Shown in pieces: positions 7,692-16,346 of a DNA stretch of 59,966 bases. A program made the translations under genes and the position numbers. The notes below the pieces were generated by a model. It saw only the letters and a program-made list of their open reading frames with translations. It was not told the origin of the DNA and did not search any database. The DNA comes from Erysipelotrichaceae bacterium (GTDB lineage Bacteria > Bacillota_I > Bacilli_A > Erysipelotrichales > Erysipelotrichaceae). Position 1 is the stretch's first letter. The number at the start of each line of letters is the position of its first letter. The DNA is taken from contig CAAGJS010000088.1 in assembly GCA_900770275.1 (NCBI GenBank), positions 1-59,966 on the forward strand, read 5' to 3'.

Positions 7692-9394
7692 TCTACATGG
7701 CATGTCGATATGCACCTTTGGAGCTGTTTGCCGGTTTTCGTACCCGGGTGGCGCGGCTGGATCCGGTGGTGAAGGATTATGCCTGTGCCGAGGCATGTAC
7801 GCATCCCAACCTCTGCGGCTATGCCAAGGCGCTCTACGAAGAAATTCAGGCGAAACATGTGGATGAGCTTGTTCTGACGGACTGCTGCGATGCGACGCGG
7901 CGCCTTTATGATGTGCTTGCGGAAGAGGGGAAGATGAAGTTTCTGTGGCTTCTGCCGCTGCCGCATAAGAATGGTGAGGCTGAGATTCGCCTGTTTGCCA
8001 GGTCGCTCGAGGATCTTGAGCGTGCCTACAGCAGCTATCGCTGGAAGACGTTTGATGTGGATCTTGCGATCCAGGTGTATGAACGTCAAAGAGCTGCGGA
8101 AGAAGAGAAAACGAAGAACACCGGGACATATATCCGGATTGCAGGAGCCCATGCGTCCGGGGATCTGGTGGAGACGGTGGAGAAGATCTTCCTTGGCGTC
8201 GACGTTGAAAATGCGACCTGTACGGGCAATCGGGCAATGTTAAAGCCTGCCGGGGAAAGGGATAACTTCTTTGTCTGGTATGCGGATTATCTGCTCAATC
8301 AGTCCTCTCCGTGTATGCGCATGCAGCACAGCAGTACTGCAGGCGAAACAGAAAACATCGCCAATAACCAATCGAAAAAGATACTGGGAGCGATTTTTCA
8401 TACGATCAAGTTCTGTGACTTCTACAGCTTTGCCTACCTGAAGGAAAAGACGTCAGAGACGCCGTTATTGAAGATTGAAACCGATGCGACCCAGCAGAGT
8501 GAAGGCCAGCTGCGGACGCGGCTGGAAGCTTTCCGTGAGGAGCTTGGGCTGGATGATCTGGAGGAAGAGATGACAGAGACGAATCAGAATGTCAATGGAC
8601 CGGTATATACCGCAGGCATCGACAGCGGATCGGCATCGACGGATGCGGTGATTCTCGATGCGCAGTGCAATATTCTTGGGCGGGCGATTGTCCCAACCGG
8701 GTCAGGGGCAGTAGATGGCGCAAAGAAGGCGCTGGCGATCGCTCTGGAACAGGCAGGTCTGAAACAGGAAGATCTGACCCGGATTGTGACAACCGGTTAT
8801 GGCCGTTCATCGATCGAGATCGAAGGACGGGCGGTAACAGAGATTACATGTCATGCCCGCGGAGCTCACTTCCTGGATCCTGAGGTACGTACGGTCATTG
8901 ATATCGGCGGCCAGGATTCGAAGGTCATCTGTATCGATGAAGATGGCAAGGTAAAGAACTTTGTCATGAATGATAAGTGTGCCGCAGGTACCGGAAGATT
9001 TCTGGAGATGCAGGCGCAGGCAATGGGACTGACGATGCCTCAGATGAGTGAGAAAGGTCTGCAGTGGAAGAAGGATGTGACGATTTCTTCGATGTGCACG
9101 GTCTTTGCGGAGTCGGAAGTAGTGAGTCTGGTTGCAGAGAATGTTGCGGTAGAGGATATTATCCATGGCCTCAACAAGGCAATCGCTGAGAAGACGGCAG
9201 GTCTCGTATCCCGTTCCAATGGCGGACCGGTATATATGATGACAGGCGGCGTCGCGCAGAATCAGGGTGTCGTTGACTGCCTTTCGAAGAAACTGAATGC
9301 CGAGGTACGTGTGTCGCCGGATGCGCAGGTTTGCGGATCGTTAGGTGCTGCGTTAATCGCACTGGAGTCGTTTGGCATCAGGCAGGCGAAGTAA
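7688..9394 (+). CDS. fusion of a 2-hydroxyacyl-CoA dehydratase-type subunit and its activating ATPase
   Basis: This is a 568-residue protein. Residues 1 to about 290 resemble a second HgdB-type subunit: several Cys motifs (CAEACTHPNLCG, TDCCDAT, SSPCMRM), a KFCDFYSF segment and a closing ETDATQQSEGQLRTR that is typical of the family's C-terminus. From about residue 304 it becomes an HgdC/BadF-type activase, with GIDSGSASTDAV as the phosphate loop and an IDIGGQDSK motif. Cys431 and Cys470 are 39 residues apart, the spacing of the cluster ligands in HgdC. In known systems the activase is a separate homodimer that feeds one electron to the dehydratase using ATP. Here the partner may be the preceding gene product. 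Confidence 0.82.
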   Translation: MIYMACRYAPLELFAGFRTRVARLDPVVKDYACAEACTHPNLCGYAKALYEEIQAKHVDELVLTDCCDATRRLYDVLAEEGKMKFLWLLPLPHKNGEAEIRLFARSLEDLERAYSSYRWKTFDVDLAIQVYERQRAAEEEKTKNTGTYIRIAGAHASGDLVETVEKIFLGVDVENATCTGNRAMLKPAGERDNFFVWYADYLLNQSSPCMRMQHSSTAGETENIANNQSKKILGAIFHTIKFCDFYSFAYLKEKTSETPLLKIETDATQQSEGQLRTRLEAFREELGLDDLEEEMTETNQNVNGPVYTAGIDSGSASTDAVILDAQCNILGRAIVPTGSGAVDGAKKALAIALEQAGLKQEDLTRIVTTGYGRSSIEIEGRAVTEITCHARGAHFLDPEVRTVIDIGGQDSKVICIDEDGKVKNFVMNDKCAAGTGRFLEMQAQAMGLTMPQMSEKGLQWKKDVTISSMCTVFAESEVVSLVAENVAVEDIIHGLNKAIAEKTAGLVSRSNGGPVYMMTGGVAQNQGVVDCLSKKLNAEVRVSPDAQVCGSLGAALIALESFGIRQAK

Positions 9395-9453
9395 AAGAAA
9401 AGCGGCGTGCCGAAGGCACTACCGCAGATCATACAAAGAATGTAATGGGAATG

Positions 9454-9484
9454 GTCTGGATTACTCTTCGATCCAGACTTTTTT
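9454..9484 (+). terminator. intrinsic terminator of the dehydratase operon, overlapping the cyclophilin 3' end
   Basis: GTCTGGAT (9454-9461) pairs perfectly with ATCCAGAC (9471-9478), followed by TTTTTT. The right arm and T run lie inside the last codons of the convergent cyclophilin gene. Confidence 0.75.
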
Positions 9485-9934
9485 CATGACAACCGGCGTC
9501 AGAGGACGATCGCGCAGATCCGTCTTTACATTGGCGATGGCATCGACGACGTCCATTCCTTCGACGACGTGACCGAACGCTGCGTACTGGCCGTCGAGAT
9601 AGTCCGCATCCTGGTGCATGATGAAGAACTGCGAAGAAGCGGAATTCGGATCCATGGCACGTGCCATGGAGATAGTTCCGCGCGTGTGCTTGATGGGATT
9701 CGGGTGGCCGTTGGCAGCGAATTCGCCGACGATTTCCTCGTCGCTGCCGCCCATGCCGTTGCCAAGCGGATCGCCGCCCTGAATCATGAAGCCCTTAATG
9801 ATGCGGTGGAACGTTAAGCCGTCGTAGAAGCCCTTGTTTACAAGCTTCTTGAAGTTGGCGGTTGTGATCGGAGCGGCTTTCTCGTCAAGTTCGATCTTGA
9901 TCTGTGCGCCGTTGTCCATTTCGATAATGACCAT
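9461..9934 (-). CDS. cyclophilin-type peptidyl-prolyl cis-trans isomerase
   Basis: This is a 157-residue cytosolic cyclophilin; no signal peptide is seen. Conserved active-site segments are visible: FHRIIKGFMIQGGDP (Arg and Phe), the GTISMARAMDPNSASSQFFI core and an AAFGHVVEGMDVV stretch. It catalyses cis-trans isomerisation of Xaa-Pro bonds in folding proteins. Its length matches single-domain bacterial enzymes of the PpiB type. It stands alone, converging with the dehydratase operon and about 45 bp downstream of the ACT-domain gene on the same strand, so it may be read from the threonine operon transcript. Confidence 0.93.
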   Translation of the reverse strand: MVIIEMDNGAQIKIELDEKAAPITTANFKKLVNKGFYDGLTFHRIIKGFMIQGGDPLGNGMGGSDEEIVGEFAANGHPNPIKHTRGTISMARAMDPNSASSQFFIMHQDADYLDGQYAAFGHVVEGMDVVDAIANVKTDLRDRPLTPVVMKKVWIEE

Positions 9935-9979
9935 AGTTGTGTTTTTCTCCTTGAACGTGACTATCCTATCACGAAGCCT

Positions 9980-10417
9980 CTATTCCATGGCGTCGAGATG
10001 CACGTGCTGAACGGAAGGAAGCTCCTGGAGCTTCACCAAGATTCCGGCAACAGTACCGTTCAGATTGCGGATGTCCAGCGCAAGAATGACGCTGGCTTTC
10101 TGGTCCGCCGGTGCAGACTGGGAAATCGTAAGGATGCTCGCGTTGGAAGAGGAAACGACCTTCAGAACTTCAGAAAGGGCTCCGGTCTCATTCTTGAGAA
10201 TCATGGAAATAACGGCTTTGCGGCTGGTTTCCACTTCAGAGGGACGGAAGACATAATCCTTGTACTTGTAATAGGTATTGCGCGAGATGCCGCAGCGCTT
10301 GACCGCTTCGGTGACTGTGGCTGCCTCTTTGGACTGCAGAAGCTCTCTGGCCTCGATGACCTTTTCGTATTCTTCCGGAAGGATAGCGTTTGCGACGATC
10401 AGATAATCGGGCGCCAT
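9980..10417 (-). CDS. UPF0735-type ACT domain protein
   Basis: This 145-residue protein has an N-terminal helical region resembling a helix-turn-helix (VTEAVKRCGISRNTYYKYKDYVF, roughly residues 35-57, read in pieces) and a C-terminal ACT domain from about residue 70 (LKNETGALSEVLKVV, the usual amino-acid-binding loop). ACT domains bind amino acids to regulate enzymes or transcription. It overlaps thrB by 19 bp as the last gene of thrC-thrB, so a role in sensing threonine or a related amino acid is likely. The exact function of the family is not established. Confidence 0.8.
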   Translation of the reverse strand: MAPDYLIVANAILPEEYEKVIEARELLQSKEAATVTEAVKRCGISRNTYYKYKDYVFRPSEVETSRKAVISMILKNETGALSEVLKVVSSSNASILTISQSAPADQKASVILALDIRNLNGTVAGILVKLQELPSVQHVHLDAME

Positions 10418-11280
10418 AGGTCATTCTCCTTGATTGCCAGGCCATGGGGATCAATGGATGTTTCCCGAATGTCCCAATGGACCGACTGCGCCTGGATTGC
10501 CTGCTTTCCATAGGCAGACAGGGGACGCTGCGAAATCAACAGGCACGTAGATCCGCTGCCGCTGATCAGCAGAACGCCGCCGGTATCTTTTTCAGCAGCT
10601 TCCTTCAGCTCATCAAACCCGGCAATCAGTTTCTTGCGATAGGGCTCATGAATTACATCATTGGATGCCGCCTTCAATGCGGCAATATCACCGGTGCGCA
10701 GACCTTCACTCATCCAGATCGCATGACCAAGGGCAGAGCCGATAATATTGCGCGGATAGGTATCGGGAAGAACCGCACGCGCATCGGCTGTCTTTACTTC
10801 AAAATCCGGAATGAATACCGTAAACATCCAGGATGAATGCAAAGACAGAGAACGGGTCAGAAAACTTCCATCCGTTTCTTTAAGACTCGCTGTCAAACCG
10901 CCATAGACGGCAGGGGCCGCATTGTCCGGATGACCTTCCAGTTCCGATGTCTTTTCGAAGATGAAGTCCGCATTCAAAGGCTTGTTTTCAACAGCCAGCG
11001 CTGCCGTAACGCCGGCAGCCGATAAGGCCGCCGAGGACCCAAGTCCACGGGCGGAAGGAATGTCCGCATCAAAGCGGACACGAACATGTTTGTCAGAGAT
11101 GGAATGGAATGCTTTCAGAAACAGGTTGCTGGGCCTGTTGTACTGGGGACGGACATTGATCAGTTCGTCGTGGGTACTTTCTTCGACAGTAAAGGTATCA
11201 AAGATCTGAAGTGCTGCGCCAAGGCAGTCGAAGCCGGCACCGAGATTTGCCGTCGTTGCGGGGACGCGTATTTCAATCAT
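10399..11280 (-). CDS. thrB: homoserine kinase
   Basis: This is a 293-residue GHMP kinase. The N-terminal VPATTANLGAGFDCLG and the ATP loop PSARGLGSSAAL (about residues 77-88) are diagnostic. It phosphorylates L-homoserine to O-phosphohomoserine in the cytosol, the substrate of the threonine synthase encoded just upstream. Its start overlaps thrC by 8 bp and its end overlaps the ACT gene. Length is normal. Confidence 0.95.
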   Translation of the reverse strand: MIEIRVPATTANLGAGFDCLGAALQIFDTFTVEESTHDELINVRPQYNRPSNLFLKAFHSISDKHVRVRFDADIPSARGLGSSAALSAAGVTAALAVENKPLNADFIFEKTSELEGHPDNAAPAVYGGLTASLKETDGSFLTRSLSLHSSWMFTVFIPDFEVKTADARAVLPDTYPRNIIGSALGHAIWMSEGLRTGDIAALKAASNDVIHEPYRKKLIAGFDELKEAAEKDTGGVLLISGSGSTCLLISQRPLSAYGKQAIQAQSVHWDIRETSIDPHGLAIKENDLWRPII

Positions 11281-12754
11281 GGGCGAGTTCCTCCATCTGT
11301 TTCTGAATCAGATCGATGCCATCTTTTACTTCGATTGTTTTGTCAAAACGAAGGGGGAGTGAATTCAGCTCGGCAAGGGGAGAAGGAACCCTGGTACCTG
11401 TCTCTTCGGAGAGTCTGTTCATTGCCGCAAACGGATCCAAAACGATGGTTCCATCGACCGCCTTAAGAACATTGCCCGCAAATTTATAGGGACTTGCGGT
11501 GGAAAGGATGACAGCCTTCGTATCATCTCCGGATGACAGGCGATACTGGCTGAGACCCTCGGCAGCGACAGCGGTATGGGGATCCATGAGGTAGTGATGT
11601 TTGTTCCATGCAGCTTTGATTTCTTCGACACACTGTTCTTCGCTGCAGGAGTATCCCGCAAAGTCCTGACGGATCGATTCCAGCATCGTGGAAGAAACCG
11701 TATACTGGCCTGCCGCTTTCAGCTGTTCCATGCATGTTTCGACGAACGATGTATCGCCATGACTCTTGAAGTACAGCAGACGTTCGAGATTGGAAGAAAT
11801 GAGAATGTCCATGGAAGGGGACATTGTGACATGGAAGGGCCGATGGATGGAGTAGATTCCGCTTTCCAGGAAATCAGTCAGGACGCGGTTGGAATTGGAG
11901 GCACAGATCAGCTTCTTTACTGGAAGACCAATCTGTTTCGCCAGCCAGCCGGCAAGGATGTCGCCGAAGTTTCCGGTCGGTACGGCAAAAAGAATCTCTT
12001 CGCCCGGAGCAATCGTATGATTTCTGACAAGATCCTGATAAGCCGCAAAGTAATAAACAATCTGCGGAACCAGGCGGCCGATATTAATGGAGTTGGCAGA
12101 AGACAGGCGGACGCCGGCAGGAAGATGAATTGCCGGGACAGCTTCCTTGACCAGACGCTGGCAGTCGTCGAAATTGCCGTTGACCGCAACGACGTTGACA
12201 TTATTCCCGCGGGCGGTACGCATCTGCAGTTCCTGAATCGGGGATACGCCGTTTCTTGGATAGAAGACAGTGATCGCAGTATGCGGTACATCCGCAAAGC
12301 CAGCCAGTGCTGCTTTGCCCGTATCGCCGCTGGTTGCCGTGAGAATGGCTACGGTTCCGGTCTGTTTCTGATCGTTGTAGGCCGCGGTTAACAGGCGGGG
12401 CAGAATTGTCAGTGCCAGATCTTTGAAGGCGCAGGTCGGCCCATGCCACAGCTCAAGCACCGAAGTTGATTCATCGAGAGCGGCAGTCGGGGCGATGGCC
12501 GGCGTATCAAAGTTGATTCGGCTGTAGGCACCCGAAATGCACGAGGCAAGTTCGTCCTTTGCATAGTCATCGAAGAAACGGGACAGTATCATTTGCGCAA
12601 GATCGCTATAGGAAAGATCAGAAAGATTTGTAATATCGATTTTTTCCGGCAGTTTCTCCGGTACAAACAGGCCGCCATCATCGGCGAGGCCTTTTAAGAT
12701 TGCTTCTTTGGCTGCGATCGGATCCGCATGACCACGGGTACTGAAATAGCGCAT
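11273..12754 (-). CDS. thrC: threonine synthase
   Basis: This 493-residue PLP enzyme of the longer ThrC class has the N-terminal MRYFSTRG start. The PLP lysine lies in LWHGPTCAFKDLAL (about residue 110), followed by a TATSGDTGKAAL loop. It converts O-phosphohomoserine to threonine. An AAGGAG site precedes the ATG. It is first in the minus-strand thrC-thrB-ACT operon and divergent from hom-lysC-asd, so the full aspartate-to-threonine route is encoded within 6.4 kb. Confidence 0.95.
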   Translation of the reverse strand: MRYFSTRGHADPIAAKEAILKGLADDGGLFVPEKLPEKIDITNLSDLSYSDLAQMILSRFFDDYAKDELASCISGAYSRINFDTPAIAPTAALDESTSVLELWHGPTCAFKDLALTILPRLLTAAYNDQKQTGTVAILTATSGDTGKAALAGFADVPHTAITVFYPRNGVSPIQELQMRTARGNNVNVVAVNGNFDDCQRLVKEAVPAIHLPAGVRLSSANSINIGRLVPQIVYYFAAYQDLVRNHTIAPGEEILFAVPTGNFGDILAGWLAKQIGLPVKKLICASNSNRVLTDFLESGIYSIHRPFHVTMSPSMDILISSNLERLLYFKSHGDTSFVETCMEQLKAAGQYTVSSTMLESIRQDFAGYSCSEEQCVEEIKAAWNKHHYLMDPHTAVAAEGLSQYRLSSGDDTKAVILSTASPYKFAGNVLKAVDGTIVLDPFAAMNRLSEETGTRVPSPLAELNSLPLRFDKTIEVKDGIDLIQKQMEELAHD

Positions 12755-12784
12755 TGGGATTCTCCTTGTGTCTGAAACACATGC

Positions 12785-12813
12785 ATGATACTATGTCCAT
12801 GTTTTAAAAACAA
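12785..12813 (-). promoter_or_regulatory. candidate promoter of the thrC operon
   Basis: On the minus strand TTGTTT (12813-12808), a 17-base spacer and TATCAT (12790-12785). A small inverted repeat TGTGT-ctgaa-ACACA (12767-12781) follows between the promoter and the ribosome site. The 93-bp divergent gap must also hold the hom promoter, which I cannot place. Confidence 0.45.
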
Positions 12814-12847
12814 CTGTACCTGAAATAAAAACATCTGGGGAGAAGAA

Positions 12848-13978
12848 ATGTTAACGATCGGATTGCTTGGGTGCGGCGTCGTAGGAAGCGGCGTCATGAA
12901 CCTGATTGATGCGCCGGCCAGTGAAGAATGCCGGAATATGCGGGTCAAACGGATCCTTGCCCGCTCCTTGTCGGAAAAGGATGATCCAAGGCTTACAACG
13001 GATTATGAAGATATCCTGAAAGATCCGGAAATCGATACTGTCATCGAATGCATGGGCGGGGATGAACCTGCCTTTACGTATGTTAAGGCTGCTTTGGAGT
13101 CGGGACGCAATGTCGTTTCTTCCAATAAGAAGATGCTTGCCCATCATCTGATGGAGCTCGAAGACCTGGCACAGGCACATCATGTCAGTCTTCTGATGGA
13201 GGCTGCTGTCGGCGGCGGCATTCCTCTTCTTTGCACGATTCATGATCTTGAAACCGTTGAACCGGTGACGGCCTTTGAAGGCATCTTCAACGGCACGACC
13301 AACTATATTCTTGATTCCATGACCCGTACCGGCCAGAAATTTTCCGATGCTCTCAAGGCCGCGCAGGACGCGGGCTACGCCGAGCGCAATCCCATCGATG
13401 ACATCCAGGGGTATGACGTCCGCTACAAGGTGATGCTCACATGTGCGGATGCTTTTGGAAAGGTTCCCGCAGAAGATTCGATCGTCACCTTCGGAATTGA
13501 TCGGATCGGGGATGAGGAATTTGCCTTTGCCAGAAAGAATGGATACATTATCAAGCTGATCGGATCCGGATCGAAAAATGAGGCAGGCATTGCGGCCTGC
13601 GTCATGCCTGCCTTTGTCAAGGCCGGCACGGTCCTGGCCGCAATTGATTCCAATCGGAATGGAATTTTGTTGAAAAGCCCTGCCCTTGGAGAGGTAACCC
13701 TGATCGGACAGGGGGCAGGCAGTCTGCCGACGGCGCACGCTGTCGTTTCCGATGCAGTTCGGATTCTGCTGGGAAAAGCGTACGCATGGAAGAATCTTGA
13801 GGAGATGGAGGCTGTTTCATCTTTGTCGAAGGTGTTCTACGTACGCGGCGGCAATGTGCCGGCATCGCTTGTGCAGTCGCATGCGGGAGATGCGGTGTTG
13901 ACGGTTCCTGTTCGATTGAATGAACTGATGCCGTATGTGCAGGCAGAAAACTGTGTCGTTCTGGAGATGCAGGCATGA
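12848..13978 (+). CDS. hom: homoserine dehydrogenase without ACT domain
   Basis: This 376-residue enzyme has an NAD(P) loop at LLGCGVVGSGV (residues 6-16) and the catalytic signature GIFNGTTNYILDSM in the middle. It reduces aspartate semialdehyde to homoserine. Many Firmicute Hom proteins are about 430 residues with a C-terminal ACT domain for threonine inhibition; this one stops without it. GGGGAGAAG precedes the ATG. Its stop overlaps the lysC start (ATGA). Confidence 0.94.
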   Translation: MLTIGLLGCGVVGSGVMNLIDAPASEECRNMRVKRILARSLSEKDDPRLTTDYEDILKDPEIDTVIECMGGDEPAFTYVKAALESGRNVVSSNKKMLAHHLMELEDLAQAHHVSLLMEAAVGGGIPLLCTIHDLETVEPVTAFEGIFNGTTNYILDSMTRTGQKFSDALKAAQDAGYAERNPIDDIQGYDVRYKVMLTCADAFGKVPAEDSIVTFGIDRIGDEEFAFARKNGYIIKLIGSGSKNEAGIAACVMPAFVKAGTVLAAIDSNRNGILLKSPALGEVTLIGQGAGSLPTAHAVVSDAVRILLGKAYAWKNLEEMEAVSSLSKVFYVRGGNVPASLVQSHAGDAVLTVPVRLNELMPYVQAENCVVLEMQA

Positions 13979-15318
13979 TCAAGGTAGCGAAGTTCGGCGG
14001 TTCGTCATTGGCGGATGCGGGACAGTTTCAGAAGGTGAAGGCCATTGTGAAAGCAGATCCTTCGCGGCGTTTTGTCGTTGCCAGTGCGTGCGGGAAGTCG
14101 TCGCCGTCGGATCATAAGGTGACGGATCTGCTGTATCTGTGCCAGGCACATCTGCGCTATGGGGTCAGCTATGAGCCGATCTTTAAGGAGATCGAGGCGA
14201 AGTATTACGGAATCAAGGAGGCGCTGCATCTTTCGATGGATCTGGATGCGGAGTTTGCCAGGATCCGTAAGATGATGAACAAGGATGTTTCGACAGATCT
14301 TCTGGTGAGCCGTGGGGAATATCTGACCAGCCGGCTGCTGGCGGAGTATCTTGACTTTGATTTTCTGGATGCGGCCGATGTGCTGGCCTTTCACTACGAC
14401 GGGACGATCGACTATGAACGTACGGCGAGCCAGCTTTCTTCCAAGACGGGGGAGCGGGGTGTCGTGATTCCTGGTTTCTATGGTGCACTTCCCAATGGTG
14501 CGATCCGTGTCTTCTCGCGCGGGGGCAGTGATGTGTCGGGAGCCGTGATTGCCAATGTCGTCAATGCGGATGTGTATGAGAACTGGACCGATGTGCCGGG
14601 CTTTCTTGTGACGGATCCAAGGATCGTGAAGGATCCGATGCCGATCAAGCGCATCAACTATAGTGAGCTGCGGGCGATGAGCTATATGGGTGCCAATGTG
14701 CTGCATGATGATGCGGTGTTTCCGGTGCGTTCCAAGAACATTCCCATCAATATTCGTTCGACCAACGATCCGGATGCGCCGGGAACGATGATTCTTTCGG
14801 ACTGCAGTGAGATGGATGCGATGGATCCGCCTCCCATCATTACCGGTATTACGGGGCGGAAGAACTTTACGGTTCTGACTCTGACCTGTTCGCATGCCAG
14901 TGCGCTGCCTGGGTATCTGCGGCAGATTCTGGAGGTGTTTGAAGAATTCAAGGTATCCATCGAAAGTGTTCCGATGACGGTTGATACGATCAGTGTCATC
15001 GTGAGCAGTGACGCAGTCAGTGAAAATCTGTATGATATTGTCAACCAGCTGCGGGAGAAGATTAAACCGGACAACCTGAAGATTGAGGAAAACATGGCGA
15101 TGATTGCGATTGTTGGCCGTGCCATTCAGGAGAAGCCGGGCATGTCAGGCAGACTTCTTTCCGAGTTTGGCCGCAATCAGATCAACATCAAGGTCATCAG
15201 TCAGACAGCCGATGAGCTTTGCGTCACCGTCGGCGTCAATAACCGTGACTTTGAGAAGGCGGTCCGCTGCATCTATGAGAAGTTCATTGCGGAAGAAAGC
15301 AAGGGGGCAGAAAGATGA
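13975..15318 (+). CDS. lysC: aspartate kinase
   Basis: This 447-residue aspartokinase begins with the kinase loop KFGGSSLAD and contains FSRGGSDVSGAV. Two C-terminal ACT repeats (from about residue 305) are where lysine or threonine normally binds to inhibit. It makes aspartyl-4-phosphate from aspartate. It is translationally coupled to hom upstream and asd downstream through ATGA overlaps. Length fits monofunctional class enzymes of about 450 residues. Confidence 0.95.
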   Translation: MIKVAKFGGSSLADAGQFQKVKAIVKADPSRRFVVASACGKSSPSDHKVTDLLYLCQAHLRYGVSYEPIFKEIEAKYYGIKEALHLSMDLDAEFARIRKMMNKDVSTDLLVSRGEYLTSRLLAEYLDFDFLDAADVLAFHYDGTIDYERTASQLSSKTGERGVVIPGFYGALPNGAIRVFSRGGSDVSGAVIANVVNADVYENWTDVPGFLVTDPRIVKDPMPIKRINYSELRAMSYMGANVLHDDAVFPVRSKNIPINIRSTNDPDAPGTMILSDCSEMDAMDPPPIITGITGRKNFTVLTLTCSHASALPGYLRQILEVFEEFKVSIESVPMTVDTISVIVSSDAVSENLYDIVNQLREKIKPDNLKIEENMAMIAIVGRAIQEKPGMSGRLLSEFGRNQINIKVISQTADELCVTVGVNNRDFEKAVRCIYEKFIAEESKGAER

Positions 15319-16307
15319 AGATCGGTGTACTTGGAGCGACCGGCGCCGTCGGCCGTCAGATGCTTGCATGCATGGAAGAACACGGCATTGTGGCGGAGGA
15401 ACTGCGCCTGTTTGCCAGTGCACGCTCGGCAGGAAAAGAGCTTTCCTGCATGGGTCATACGTGGAAGATTGAGGTGCCGAGTGCTGAGCGTTTTCAGGGG
15501 CTGGACGTTGTGTTCGGTGCTGTGGATGCGGATCTTTCGCGTCAATGGGCGCCAGCCATTCAGGCTTCGAAGGCACTTTACATTGATAATTCCAGTGCGT
15601 TCCGTCTGGATCCGGATATTCCGCTGGTGGTGCCGCAGATCAATGGCCGCGATGTGCTGAATGCGAAGAAGGGCATCATTGCCAATCCGAACTGTTCGAC
15701 GATCATTACGCTGATGGCGGTGGCGCCGCTGCACCGGATTTCGCCGATCAAGGCCATTATTGCAAGTACGTATCAGGCAGTTTCCGGTGCCGGGAACAAG
15801 GGCATTGAGGAGCTGGAAATGGAACAGAAGGCGCTGCAGAAAGGTGCGTCGTTTACGCCATCGGTGTTCCCGGCACAGATTGCCAACAACTGCATTCCCT
15901 GGATCGGCAGTGAAAAGGAAGACGGTTTTACCAGTGAAGAGCTGAAGATGCGCAATGAGGGGCGCAAGATTCTTCACGACCCGGATCTGAAGGTGACGTG
16001 TACCTGTGTGCGTGTGCCGGTGTTCCGTTCGCATTCGATTTCGGTATCGGTGCAGTGCGGGCGGTCCATTTCGGTGGAAGAGGCGGCAGATGCGATCGGC
16101 AGTTTCCCTGGTGATGTGCTGATGAAGGACAGCTACCCGACGCCGTTGATGACAAGCGGTCAAGATCTGGTGTATGTGGGCAGGCTGCGTCCGGATCCGG
16201 TGCTGGACGGGGGTATTGCGCTGTGGTGCTGCGGGGATCAGATCCGCAAGGGTGCCGCTGCCAATGCGGTTGAGATTCTTGATTACATTCTGGCGAATCA
16301 TGCGTAG
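15315..16307 (+). CDS. asd: aspartate-semialdehyde dehydrogenase
   Basis: This 330-residue enzyme has an N-terminal GATGAVGRQML nucleotide loop. The catalytic cysteine is in IANPNCSTI (about residue 119), and a QAVSGAGNKG segment and a late FRSHS motif are also visible. It reduces aspartyl phosphate to the semialdehyde, the branch point to lysine/diaminopimelate and threonine. Third gene of hom-lysC-asd, overlapping lysC by four bases. Confidence 0.95.
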   Translation: MKIGVLGATGAVGRQMLACMEEHGIVAEELRLFASARSAGKELSCMGHTWKIEVPSAERFQGLDVVFGAVDADLSRQWAPAIQASKALYIDNSSAFRLDPDIPLVVPQINGRDVLNAKKGIIANPNCSTIITLMAVAPLHRISPIKAIIASTYQAVSGAGNKGIEELEMEQKALQKGASFTPSVFPAQIANNCIPWIGSEKEDGFTSEELKMRNEGRKILHDPDLKVTCTCVRVPVFRSHSISVSVQCGRSISVEEAADAIGSFPGDVLMKDSYPTPLMTSGQDLVYVGRLRPDPVLDGGIALWCCGDQIRKGAAANAVEILDYILANHA

Positions 16308-16346
16308 GCCTATGCTAAAATGAGGTCATTGCAAAAGAGGTAACGT

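Noticed and set aside
12767..12781. Inverted repeat TGTGT-ctgaa-ACACA in the thrC leader as a riboswitch or T-box.
   Set aside because: Too short for a T-box and no terminator follows; kept only as a possible operator within the promoter entry.
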